Assembly (NCBI GenBank): GCA_029258015.1
Contig: JARHZT010000038.1
Location: 1-13,714, forward strand
Direction: 5' to 3'
From: Malacoplasma sp.
GTDB taxonomy: Bacteria; Bacillota_I; Bacilli_A; Mycoplasmatales; Mycoplasmoidaceae
Length of the DNA: 13,714 nucleotides
Position 1 is the stretch's first letter, and each line of letters opens with the position of its first letter. The translations under genes were made by a program, and so were the position numbers. The notes under the pieces are model-generated. The model had not been told where the DNA came from, did no database searches, and saw only the letters and a list, made by a program, of their open reading frames with translations. Below are positions 7,588-13,714 of this stretch, one piece after another.

Positions 7588-7947
7588 TTAGAATTTTAAT
7601 CCAGCATTTCTTGCAGCATCTGCTAATGATGAAACTCTACCACTATATTTTGATCCACCACAATCAAAATTAATTTTAGTAATATTTTTACTTAATGCTT
7701 TTTTAGCAATATCTTCACCAACTTTTTTAGAGTTTTCAGAATTTCCATTTTTCAACTTTAATTGAAGAGATGAACTTGAAGCTATTACTATGTTTTTGTT
7801 GTCATCTAATAATTGTGCAAATATGTGAGCATTTGTTTTAGTGATTCTAAGTCTTGGTAAACCATTGTCAATTCTTTTAAATTTTCTTAAAACTTTTTTA
7901 TGACGTTCTGTTTTATTCTTTTTTCTATTTAAGTTGATATTTTTCAT
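7588..7947 (-). CDS. rplR: 50S ribosomal protein L18
   Basis: L18 binds 5S rRNA together with L5 in the central protuberance. The 119-residue product is full length: a very basic start (NLNRKKNKTERHKKVLRKF), then LPRLRITKTNAHIFAQLLDD, GEDIAKKALSKNI and the family end YSGRVSSLADAARNAGLKF. The ATG follows AGGGG at 7 nt. Nothing odd is seen. Confidence 0.97.
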   Translation of the reverse strand: MKNINLNRKKNKTERHKKVLRKFKRIDNGLPRLRITKTNAHIFAQLLDDNKNIVIASSSSLQLKLKNGNSENSKKVGEDIAKKALSKNITKINFDCGGSKYSGRVSSLADAARNAGLKF

Positions 7948-7959
7948 ATTAACCCCTAA

Positions 7960-8511
7960 CTATTTTTTTGAACCTTCAGCTGTTTTACCAACTTTTCTAA
8001 TAATTTGTTCATCACTATACATAACACCTTTACCTTTGTATGGTTCTGGTTCTCTTTTACTTCTTATAACAGCAGCTAATTGACCAACTACTGCTTTATC
8101 TGCACCTGTAATAACTATTTCTGTTGCTTGTGGACATGTAACATTAATTCCTTGAGGAATAGCAACACTTACTGGGTGTGAATAACCTAAGTTTAAATTC
8201 ACATTGCTACCTGAAACAGCAGCTTTGTAACCTACCCCTGTAATTTTTAATTTTTTTGTATGTCCTTCATTTACACCAACTAATGCATTTTTAATATTTG
8301 CATTTGTTGTACCGTGTAACATTTTTGTTTGTTTTTCTTCATTGTTTCTTTTAACAATGATTTTTGATTCTTTGTTTAAAACAACTATTTTACTACTATC
8401 AAATGGGATGTTAAGTGTTCCAAGTTTTCCAGTGATCTTAACTTCACTAGCTAAGATTTCAACATTAACACCTGCTGGGATTGGTAATATTCTATTTCCT
8501 ATTCTAGACAT
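7960..8511 (-). CDS. rplF: 50S ribosomal protein L6
   Basis: L6 lies at the base of the L7/L12 stalk by the sarcin-ricin loop and factor-binding site. The 183-residue product has the two repeated L6 domains: MSRIGNRILPIPAGVNVEI to about residue 80, then KLKITGVGYKAAVSGSNVNL, NLGYSHPV and a C-terminal signature EPEPYKGKGVMYSDEQIIRK followed by GKTAEGSKK. It has no tryptophan. The SD (AGGAG) overlaps the stop codon of rpsH; the gap is 9 nt. Length and motifs are ordinary. Confidence 0.98.
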   Translation of the reverse strand: MSRIGNRILPIPAGVNVEILASEVKITGKLGTLNIPFDSSKIVVLNKESKIIVKRNNEEKQTKMLHGTTNANIKNALVGVNEGHTKKLKITGVGYKAAVSGSNVNLNLGYSHPVSVAIPQGINVTCPQATEIVITGADKAVVGQLAAVIRSKREPEPYKGKGVMYSDEQIIRKVGKTAEGSKK

Positions 8512-8520
8512 TATTTTCTC

Positions 8521-8916
8521 CTATCAAATGTAAGCGATAACTTCGCCACCAACATTGTTTTTCTTTGCTTTCTTATCAGTCATTAATCCCATACTTGTAG
8601 AAATAATTGCTATTCCTAAACCATTTAATACTGAAGGTAATTTTTTAGCTTCAGAATAGATTCTTAAACCTGGTTTTGAAATTTGTTTTAAACCTGAAAT
8701 TGATGAAACATTATTTTTGTATTTTAAAAATATTGTTGTTTCTTTTTTGTTGTTTTCTATATCAACAGTTTTGAAATCATTGATATAACCTTCGTCTTTT
8801 AAAATATTTAAGATGTTTGTTACAAATTTTGATGTGTTAACTTTAACTTCTTCTTTTCTTGCTTTAGTTGCATTTCTAATTCTTAATAGTAAATCTGATA
8901 TTGGATCTAAATACAT
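8521..8916 (-). CDS. rpsH: 30S ribosomal protein S8
   Basis: S8 binds the central domain of 16S rRNA and in many bacteria represses its own spc operon mRNA. The 131-residue product is normal. It begins MYLDPISDLLLRIRNATKAR, has LKDEGYI and KPGLRIY, and ends with the rRNA-binding signature STSMGLMTDKKAKK and GGEVIAYIW. The last codon is TGA for tryptophan, next to the TAG stop. The SD is AGGAGAG. I did not find an obvious S8-type autoregulatory hairpin around rplX/rplE by eye, but folding was not computed. Confidence 0.97.
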
Positions 8917-8938
8917 ATTTCTTCTCTCCTTTTATTTA

Positions 8939-9124
8939 TTATCAAGATGCTTTTTTAACACCTGGAATTGCACCTTTATAAGCAAGATCTCTAAAACACA
9001 AACGGCAAAGTCCAAATTTTCTGTATACAGCTCTAGGTCTTCCACATTTTTCACATCTAGTGTAAGCTCTTACTGCAAATTTTGGATGTTTCTTTTGCTT
9101 AGCAATTAATGATTTTTTTGCCAT
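8939..9124 (-). CDS. rpsN: 30S ribosomal protein S14, zinc-binding type
   Basis: S14 belongs to the 30S head next to S3, S10 and S19. The 61-residue product is the short, zinc-containing form. Four cysteines sit at 24, 27, 40 and 43 (CEKC and CRLC), a zinc ribbon. It ends AYKGAIPGVKKASW, the final tryptophan being TGA just before a TAA stop; table 11 would clip this residue. It has the best SD of the window (AAGGAGG). The presence of the C+ form means this ribosome needs zinc for S14; L36 here is also a cysteine form. Confidence 0.98.
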
Positions 9125-9125
9125 A

Positions 9126-9689
9126 CTATTTTGCCTCCTTAGTTTTTACAAAAGGCATTCCTAAAGCCTTTAATAAATAATAAGCTTCTTTATCTGTTTG
9201 TGCTGAAGTTACGATTGTTACATCAAAACCTCTAAGTTTTTTTACATCATCATATACGATTTCAGGGAATATAATTTGTTCTTTAATACCAAATGTATAA
9301 CTTCCTCTTCCATCAAAAGATTTATTTGATAAACCTCTAAAGTCTCTAATTCTTGGAATTGCTATAGAGATTAATTTGTTTAAAAAGTTTCACATATTTT
9401 CTTTTCTTAAAGTTACTTTAACACCAATAGCTTGGTCTTGTCTTAATTTGAATGTAGCAATTGATTTTTTTGATTTAGTAGCAACTGGTTTTTGTCCTGT
9501 AATTAAGTGAAGTTCTTTTAATCCAACTTCAATAATTTTAGAATCACCTGTTGCATCACCTAAACCAGCATTAATAACGATTTTTTCAATTTTTGGAATT
9601 TGCATTACAGATTTGTAATTAAATTCTTTCATCATTTCTTTGCTAATTTCATTTTTGTATTTATCATATAAAACTGATTTAATTGCCAT
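9126..9689 (-). CDS. rplE: 50S ribosomal protein L5
   Basis: L5 carries 5S rRNA into the central protuberance and touches P-site tRNA. The 187-residue product is family length. It has MQIPKIEKIVINAGLGDATG, then LITGQKPVATKSKKSIATFK and LRQDQAIGVKVTLRKENMW, where the W is TGA. It then continues with IPRIRDFRGLSNKSFDGRG, FGIKEQIIFPEI and a final LGMPFV. The ATG has a strong AGGAGG. Its stop codon is separated from the rpsN start by a single base, and the rpsN SD lies within the rplE coding end (AAGGAGGCAAAATAGTATG), so S14 translation should depend on L5 translation. Confidence 0.97.
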
Positions 9690-9697
9690 ACATCCTC

Positions 9698-10021
9698 CTA
9701 TTTGCTTCCAATTTCGCTATTAGATAATTTTGCTATTCTAACTTTTTTATTATTTTTATCAAATCCAAATTTGATTTTTGAAACTTTTCCTTTTGATTTG
9801 TTATCAATTAAAGCTAAATTTGACATGTCCATTTTTAATGTAACTTCAATAATTTTGCTTTCTTGATGTTTATAATTTTGTTTTTGATGTTTTTTGTGAA
9901 CATTGATCCCTTCAACCTGTGCTTTGTTTTCTTTAGGGAATACTTTTAAAATTGTTCCTTCTTTACCTTTTTCTGAGCCAGAAATTACTCTAACTTTGTC
10001 GCCTTTTCTTAATCTTTGCAT
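9698..10021 (-). CDS. rplX: 50S ribosomal protein L24
   Basis: L24 starts 50S assembly by binding the 5' end of 23S rRNA and later lies near the tunnel exit. The 107-residue product opens MQRLRKGDKVRVISGSEKGK, the KOW motif, followed by EGTILKVFPKENKAQVEGIN and the VHKKHQKQN segment. The ATG at 10021 follows AAGGAG, which overlaps the rplN stop codon. The stop of rplX (TAG) is in turn part of the SD of rplE. Length and domains are normal. Confidence 0.97.
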   Translation of the reverse strand: MQRLRKGDKVRVISGSEKGKEGTILKVFPKENKAQVEGINVHKKHQKQNYKHQESKIIEVTLKMDMSNLALIDNKSKGKVSKIKFGFDKNNKKVRIAKLSNSEIGSK

Positions 10022-10031
10022 TTTATTCTCC

Positions 10032-10400
10032 TTAAAGTACTTCCGGTGCTAAAGAAACTATCTTAGCAAATCCTTTATCTCTTAATTCTCTTGCCACAGG
10101 TCCAAAGATACGAGATCCTCTTGGTGTTTTATCTTCTTTAATAATTACACATGCATTGTCATCAAAAGATAAAACGTTTCCACTACTTCTTTTAATATTT
10201 TTCTTAACTCTAACTACTACAGCTTTGCAAACTTGACCTTTTTTCACAATACCATCTGGTTGTGCTTTTTTAACTGATACTACTACTATATCTCCAACTG
10301 ATGCATATCTTCTTTTAGTTCCACCAAGAACTTTAATAACTCCAACTTCTTTAGCTCCTGAGTTATCTGCAACAGTCATTCTAGTCATAAATTGAATCAT
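10032..10400 (-). CDS. rplN: 50S ribosomal protein L14
   Basis: L14 is a highly conserved interface protein that bridges to 16S rRNA and is the docking site of the silencing factor RsfS. The 122-residue product matches family length exactly. It reads MIQFMTRMTVADNSGAKEV at the N-terminus, with VGDIVVVSVKKAQPDG in the middle and ARELRDKGFAKIVSLAPEVL at the end. It has no tryptophan. The ATG is preceded by GAGG at 8-10 nt. It is the first gene of the spc operon in the classical scheme, but only 20 nt separate it from rpsQ and I see no terminator or promoter there. Confidence 0.98.
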   Translation of the reverse strand: MIQFMTRMTVADNSGAKEVGVIKVLGGTKRRYASVGDIVVVSVKKAQPDGIVKKGQVCKAVVVRVKKNIKRSSGNVLSFDDNACVIIKEDKTPRGSRIFGPVARELRDKGFAKIVSLAPEVL

Positions 10401-10411
10401 AATAAATTACC
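10397..10411 (-). repeat. 15-nt start-region repeat, copy at rplN
   Basis: GGTAATTTATTATGA on the minus strand, covering the region between SD and start codon of rplN, is identical to 10687-10701 at the start of rpsQ, 290 nt upstream. The match includes the ATG. It may be chance in A+T-rich spacer sequence, or a small local duplication of an initiation region. Confidence 0.6.
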
Positions 10412-10420
10412 TCATTTAAC

Positions 10421-10690
10421 CTATTTAGCTTTTTGAATAATTTTGTTTAATCTTCATCTTTTAGTAGCACTTAATGGTCTAGTTTCCATTATTTCAACAA
10501 AATCACCAATTTTACATTCTTGTTTTTCATCATGTGCATGATATTTTTTGTGAGTAATAACTAATTTCTTATAAAGTCTGTGTTTAGCTTTTCTTTCAAC
10601 TTGTACTACAATTGTTTTTTGCATCTTATCAGATACAACAATACCTTGTAATACCTTTCTTCTATTTTCTCTATTTTCTAAATTACTCAT
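10421..10690 (-). CDS. rpsQ: 30S ribosomal protein S17
   Basis: S17 is an OB-fold protein that binds 16S rRNA early in 30S assembly. The 89-residue product has the usual length. The central signature runs RKVLQGIVVSDKMQKTIVVQ, then RLYKKLVITHKKYHAHDE, then IGDFVEIMETRPLSATKRW. The tryptophan at that last point is TGA, and the true end is 10 codons later at TAG. Its SD (AAGGG) runs into the rpmC stop codon, 6 nt before the ATG. It shares an identical 15-nt start region with the next gene, rplN. Confidence 0.96.
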
Positions 10691-10701
10691 AATAAATTAC
10701 C
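10687..10701 (-). repeat. 15-nt start-region repeat, copy at rpsQ
   Basis: Second copy of the GGTAATTTATTATGA initiation-region sequence, here spanning the rpmC stop codon and the rpsQ ATG. See the rplN copy for comparison; the two genes use the same spacing between purine-rich SD and start. Confidence 0.6.
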
Positions 10702-11074
10702 CTTTCTCACCCACTGAATTATCTTTTGCATCTGATGTTTTTTCTGTTTTCTTAGCTGAAGTTTCTTTTTCATTATTTGGTGTTGTTGTTTTCTTTTCTT
10801 CTTTTTCTTCAAAACTACTAATAGTTTTAATTTCTTGTTTGCCGTCTTTGTTTTTAATTAATTGTGTATCAAAAGTAGAAAATGATACCTTAACTTTTCT
10901 TTCAGATAACACTGTCATAGCCATAGCTATTGTTTTTCTGATTTCTTTTCTTTTGTGAATATTTTCAGTTTCACCAGTTGCCATTTTGAATCTTGTTTCA
11001 AGTAATTGAACTTTTAATTTAGAGATTAATTCACCAAGTTCAATATCCGTTTTATTTCTAAGATCTTTAATCAT
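10697..11074 (-). CDS. rpmC: 50S ribosomal protein L29 with long acidic/basic C-terminal tail
   Basis: L29 lies beside L23 at the mouth of the peptide exit tunnel, where signal recognition particle and the SecY channel dock. The L29 core is the first about 65 residues: MIKDLRNKTDIELGELISKL, LKVQLLETRFKMATGE, and IHKRKEIRKTIAMAMTVLSER, the two-helix hairpin of the family. The total is 125 residues, about twice the usual size. Residues 66-125 are an extension rich in K, E, T and S (EEKEEKKTTTPNNEKE) with no recognisable fold. Lengthened L29 is known in mycoplasmas. The ATG at 11074 overlaps the end of rplP, and its SD (AAGGAG) lies inside the rplP coding sequence. Confidence 0.95.
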   Translation of the reverse strand: MIKDLRNKTDIELGELISKLKVQLLETRFKMATGETENIHKRKEIRKTIAMAMTVLSERKVKVSFSTFDTQLIKNKDGKQEIKTISSFEEKEEKKTTTPNNEKETSAKKTEKTSDAKDNSVGEKG

Positions 11075-11489
11075 TAGCTACTTCTCCTTTTTTAACAATT
11101 TTTCAATTTACTGAAAGTTTGTTACCTGCATTTTTGAATGCTGTTTTCATTGCTTCTTCAGAGATGTTTGCAACTTCGAACATAATTGTCCCTGATTTTA
11201 CAACAGCAACTCACATTTCAGGTGAACCTTTACCAGATCCCATACGAACCTCTAATGGTTTTTTAGTTAAAGACATGTGTGGGAAAATTCTTATTCACAT
11301 TTTTCCTGTTTTACCTAAAGATTTTGAAATAGCAATACGAGCAGCTTCGATTTGTCTATTTGATATTCATGCACCTGTAGTAGCCATTAATCCTCATTCA
11401 CCAAATGCAACATATTTATTTCCTTTAGCTTTCCCTTCATAACTAACACGATGAGGTTTTCTATATTTTGTACGTTTTGGTTCTAACAT
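11067..11489 (-). CDS. rplP: 50S ribosomal protein L16
   Basis: L16 organises the A-site side of the large subunit and contacts the tRNA elbow. The 140-residue product has the expected length and opens MLEPKRTKYRKPHR. It has FGEWGLMATTGAWISNRQIE, WIRIFPHMSLTKKPLEVRMG and the signature GKGSPEMWVAVVKSG. Five tryptophans are all TGA. The ATG at 11489 follows AAGGAG at good spacing. The stop lies 8 nt inside rpmC (overlapping reading frames), the only true gene overlap in this block, so L16 and L29 are probably translationally coupled. There is no sign of damage. Confidence 0.97.
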
Positions 11490-11514
11490 ATTAAACTCCT
11501 TACTTTTTATTTAG

Positions 11515-12678
11515 TTATTTTAAATATTGAAAGCCACTTGGACCTTTTTTCATTGAGAATGATTCTAATGATTTTCATCTGTTATATCTAAATGGTTCTT
11601 TAGATACTAATACATGCACTTTTTCTTCTTTAGCAAATGCTTGATCAAAATCTTCTTTAGACATTGATGACTTGTTACCATATTTACTTCATGCTTCTTG
11701 AACACTTAATAATTCTGTTGTACCTAAGTCAAATTCACCAATTACTCTTGGGAATTTCCCTTCAGAACAAACAAGTACTCTGTCTATTTTGTTTTCAGGT
11801 GCTTCTTTTGAAAAGAAAACATTTTTTGCTTCATTGTTGATGATTGTTTCAGCATGTTCTTGTTTAGCAGCCATCATTACAATTGATGTTACTGAATCAA
11901 TAGCTTTTAATTCTTCTTGTTCTCTTTTAATACTTTCTTCTTTAACAGGTCTTCTGTTAGAGTTTTGGTTGTTTGAAAACTTTTTTTCATTAGGTTTTCT
12001 ATCTAATGGTTTTCTTGGTTTGTTTGGTTGGTTGAAATTTTTCTTGAAAACTTCACCACGGTTAATTCACACTTTAACACCAATTAAACCATAAGTTGTT
12101 AATGCTTCTTCTAAAGCATAATCAATATCAGCTCTAAGTGTTGTTAGTGGAACAATACCTTCAGAATATCCTTCTTCTCTAGCCATTTCAACACCACCAA
12201 GTCTTCCAGATACATTTGTTTTTATACCTTTAGCTCCTGATGCTAAAACTTTTTTAATAGCTAATTTTTGAGCATTTCTAAATGATACTCTGTTTTCAAT
12301 AGCGTCTGCTATTTCTCTTGCAATAATTCTTGCTGAAAATGTTGGTTTTTCAACTGGTAACACATTTACATTTACTTTTGTTTTTCTACCAACAATGTAG
12401 TTAATTGTTTTTTTAAGAGTTTTAAGATTAGACATTTCTTTACCAAGAACAATTCCTGGTTGTGAACAATGGATGAAAATATCAATTCTATTTTGTTGTC
12501 TTTCAATTTCAACATTTGCAACTTGTGAAGCTTTACATACTTTAAAAATATGAGTTCTTACTTTGTCATCTTCAACTAATCATTGAGCTGTTTGTCTGTT
12601 GTCTTTTGCTATTCATCTAGAATTTCAATTTTTATTAATCCCGATTCTTAAACCATTTGGATTTACTTTTTGTCCCAT
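11515..12678 (-). CDS. rpsC: 30S ribosomal protein S3 fused to a C-terminal ASCH (PUA-like) domain
   Basis: S3 forms part of the mRNA entry channel on the 30S head, with S4 and S5. Residues 1-207 are ordinary S3: MGQKVNPNGLRIGI, a KH type-2 domain (about 40-110), then the S3 C domain with GRLGGVEMAREEGYSEG, LRADIDYALEEALTTYG and IGVKVWINRGEV. The product is 387 residues, far above the usual 210-270. Residues 208-258 are a basic, Asn/Pro-rich linker. Residues about 262-387 read as a whole ASCH domain: SIVMMAAKQEHAETI, KIDRVLVCSEGKFPRVIGEF, LLSVQEAW, MSKEDFDQAF, and a closing GPSGFQYLK. Family members typically show VGEF, LWEKT, GISKEEFDEYF and PPQSFRYL at these places. All six tryptophans are TGA, and the frame is open throughout. 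The KH GXXG loop is altered (GKEM, residues 79-82). S3 identity is certain; the ASCH call is pattern recognition, about 0.8 sure. Confidence 0.93.
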
Positions 12679-12681
12679 AAT

Positions 12682-13227
12682 CTAATTTCCCTTCTTTGCT
12701 TTTGATTTTTCTGTTTTTTGTTCAACTTTTTTGGGTTCTTGACTCTTAACTTTATTTTTTTCAGCTTTTTTTGCTTTTAATTCTTCATTCATTTTTCTTT
12801 GTTTAGCTGAATAACCTTTATTATTCAATGCTCTTTTCTTCATTCTGTCTTTAATAGCTTTAATTTCTTTTTCTTTTTCGTTAGCGTCATCAGAAACAAC
12901 TATTAATAAATGAGAATATCTTTTTCTAATAAGATCTGCTGATCCTTTAGCTCTTGGTGATGTTCTTTTTAATGTAGGACCTTGGTTTGCAACTACTTTG
13001 TATACATATAATTTTTCAGCATTTAATGCATGATTGTTAACTGCATTACTAATTGCTTGGTGAAGTAATTTCTTTAAAAAATAAGCAGCTTTTTTGTTTG
13101 TGTTTTCAAGAATTGTTAACGCTTCTTGAACTGGTTTGTTTCTAATTAAATCACAAACAAGTTTAGCTTTTCTTGATGATATGTGAATGTTTTTTTGCAA
13201 TGCTCTTGCTTGACTAACTTTTTCCAT
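12682..13227 (-). CDS. rplV: 50S ribosomal protein L22 with long charged C-terminal tail
   Basis: L22 lines the nascent-peptide exit tunnel with its beta-hairpin and also reaches the outer surface of the large subunit. The 181-residue product is much longer than the usual 110-120. The L22 core is residues 1 to about 115: SSRKAKLVCDLIRNKPV, then HQAISNAVNNH, then the hairpin with GPTLKRTSPRAKGSADLI and RKRYSHLLIVV. From about residue 116 there is a tail of mostly K, E, N and Q (KAKKAEKNKVKSQEPKK) that should be helical or disordered. Tails of this kind are known on mycoplasma L22. The start ATG at 13227 has an upstream AAGGA; the rpsC start follows the stop by only 3 nt. Confidence 0.97.
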   Translation of the reverse strand: MEKVSQARALQKNIHISSRKAKLVCDLIRNKPVQEALTILENTNKKAAYFLKKLLHQAISNAVNNHALNAEKLYVYKVVANQGPTLKRTSPRAKGSADLIRKRYSHLLIVVSDDANEKEKEIKAIKDRMKKRALNNKGYSAKQRKMNEELKAKKAEKNKVKSQEPKKVEQKTEKSKAKKGN

Positions 13228-13239
13228 ATTAAATCCTTA

Positions 13240-13518
13240 CTACCTTCCACCATCTTTTCTATTACTTGTATGTTGTTTGAAATTACGTGTTGGTGCAAAT
13301 TCACCTAATTTGTGTCCTATCATATCTTCTGTTACATAAACGTTTACAAATGATTTTCCATTATGTACTTCAAATGTTAATCCTACAAAGTCTGGAAAAA
13401 TAGTACTTCTTCTTGATCATGTTTTTATTGGTTTCTTTTTATCACTTGACTTCATAACTTGAACCTTTTTCATTAAGCTAGGTTCAATATATGGTCCTTT
13501 TTTTGAACTTCTTGACAT
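13240..13518 (-). CDS. rpsS: 30S ribosomal protein S19
   Basis: S19 sits in the head of the small subunit next to S13 and contacts the A-site tRNA region. The 92-residue product is the usual family length. It starts MSRSSKKGPYIEPSLMKKV and contains the family signature around IKTWSRRSTIFPDFVG, then GHKLGEFAPTR and a glycine-rich basic end (RKDGGR). The single tryptophan (residue 34) is TGA. The start ATG at 13518 is preceded by a near-perfect SD (GGAGG, 6 nt spacing) overlapping the rplB stop. rplV follows after 12 nt. Nothing unusual is seen. Confidence 0.98.
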
Positions 13519-13527
13519 GATATCCTC

Positions 13528-13714
13528 CTATTTTCTACGTCTCACAATAAGTGAAGAAGAAGCTTTCTTTTTATTTCTAGTTTTAACACCCATGTGTCTT
13601 TTACCTCATAGAGTTCTTGGCGCATCATTACCAACTGGTGATCTACCTTCACCACCACCATGTGGGTGATCGTTAGGGTTCATAGCTGACCCTCTAACTG
13701 TTGGTCTGATACCC
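13528..13714 (-). CDS. rplB: 50S ribosomal protein L2, C-terminal part (5' end outside window)
   Basis: L2 binds 23S rRNA near the peptidyl-transferase centre and is needed for subunit joining. Only the last 61 residues and the TAG stop are present; the rest lies beyond the right edge. The visible part has the conserved L2 C-terminal block with GSAMNP and DHPHGGGEGR, including the histidines of the segment tied to peptidyl-transferase function, followed by the TLWGKRHMGVKTR stretch and a very basic end (VRRRK). The tryptophan in TLWG is a TGA codon, so table 4 is required. The stop overlaps the SD of rpsS, 9 nt before its ATG, so the two are translationally linked. Identification is certain; only completeness is lacking. 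Confidence 0.97.

Noticed and set aside
7116..7673. 185-codon open frame on the plus strand
   Set aside because: It lies opposite rpsE and rplR. Long antisense frames arise because these A+T-rich genes have few CTA/TTA/TCA in that register; no SD and no recognisable protein.
11689..11877. A separate small gene encoding only the ASCH part, starting at the Met pair at 11877
   Set aside because: The frame is continuous with S3, there is no Shine-Dalgarno before these Met codons, and the first strand of the domain begins upstream of them, so a fusion is the simpler reading.
1..13714. tRNA, rRNA, insertion sequence, CRISPR array or prophage genes
   Set aside because: None seen on either strand. 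There are no cloverleaf-like sequences, no spaced direct repeats and no transposase motifs; the block is all housekeeping genes plus pepC.

Overview
This window is a segment of a mollicute (mycoplasma-type) chromosome, read almost wall to wall on the minus strand. Three things support this: the DNA is strongly A+T-rich, UGA is read as tryptophan in most of the genes (translation table 4), and the ribosomal-protein gene order has no rpmD (L30) between rpsE and rplO. Every tryptophan I could place is encoded by TGA and I found no in-frame TGG. The N- and C-terminal extensions on S5, S3, L22 and L29 also fit the Mycoplasma/Ureaplasma lineage. I cannot name the species from sequence alone.

Layout in transcription order, from high to low coordinates: the 3' end of rplB, then rpsS, rplV, rpsC, rplP, rpmC and rpsQ (end of the S10 operon); rplN, rplX, rplE, rpsN, rpsH, rplF, rplR, rpsE, rplO, secY, adk and map (spc operon); infA, rpmJ, rpsM, rpsK, rpoA and rplQ (alpha operon); a strong hairpin terminator at the rplQ stop codon; then the first 310 codons of a bleomycin-hydrolase/aminopeptidase C gene (pepC) that runs off the window. 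Genes are 1-25 nt apart or overlap slightly, and stop codons often sit inside the next gene's Shine-Dalgarno (SD) sequence, so the block looks like one long polycistronic unit. The exceptions are 48 nt before secY, holding a palindrome and two TATAAT boxes, and 83 nt before pepC, holding the terminator and another palindrome. No stretch over 300 bases lacks a gene.

The genes make ribosome parts, the initiation factor IF-1, the RNA polymerase alpha subunit, the protein-export channel SecY, adenylate kinase, and the methionine aminopeptidase that trims nascent chains. pepC is a separate transcription unit for intracellular peptide breakdown.

The most unusual feature is rpsC. Its S3 protein is 387 residues against about 210-270 in most bacteria. 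After the normal KH and S3 C-terminal domains comes a basic linker and then about 125 residues that I recognise as an ASCH domain (PUA-like RNA-binding fold). An RNA-binding module fused to the ribosomal protein at the mRNA entry channel is not something I know to have been described. Other points are a probably leaderless secY transcript and a charged tail or leader on three further ribosomal proteins.
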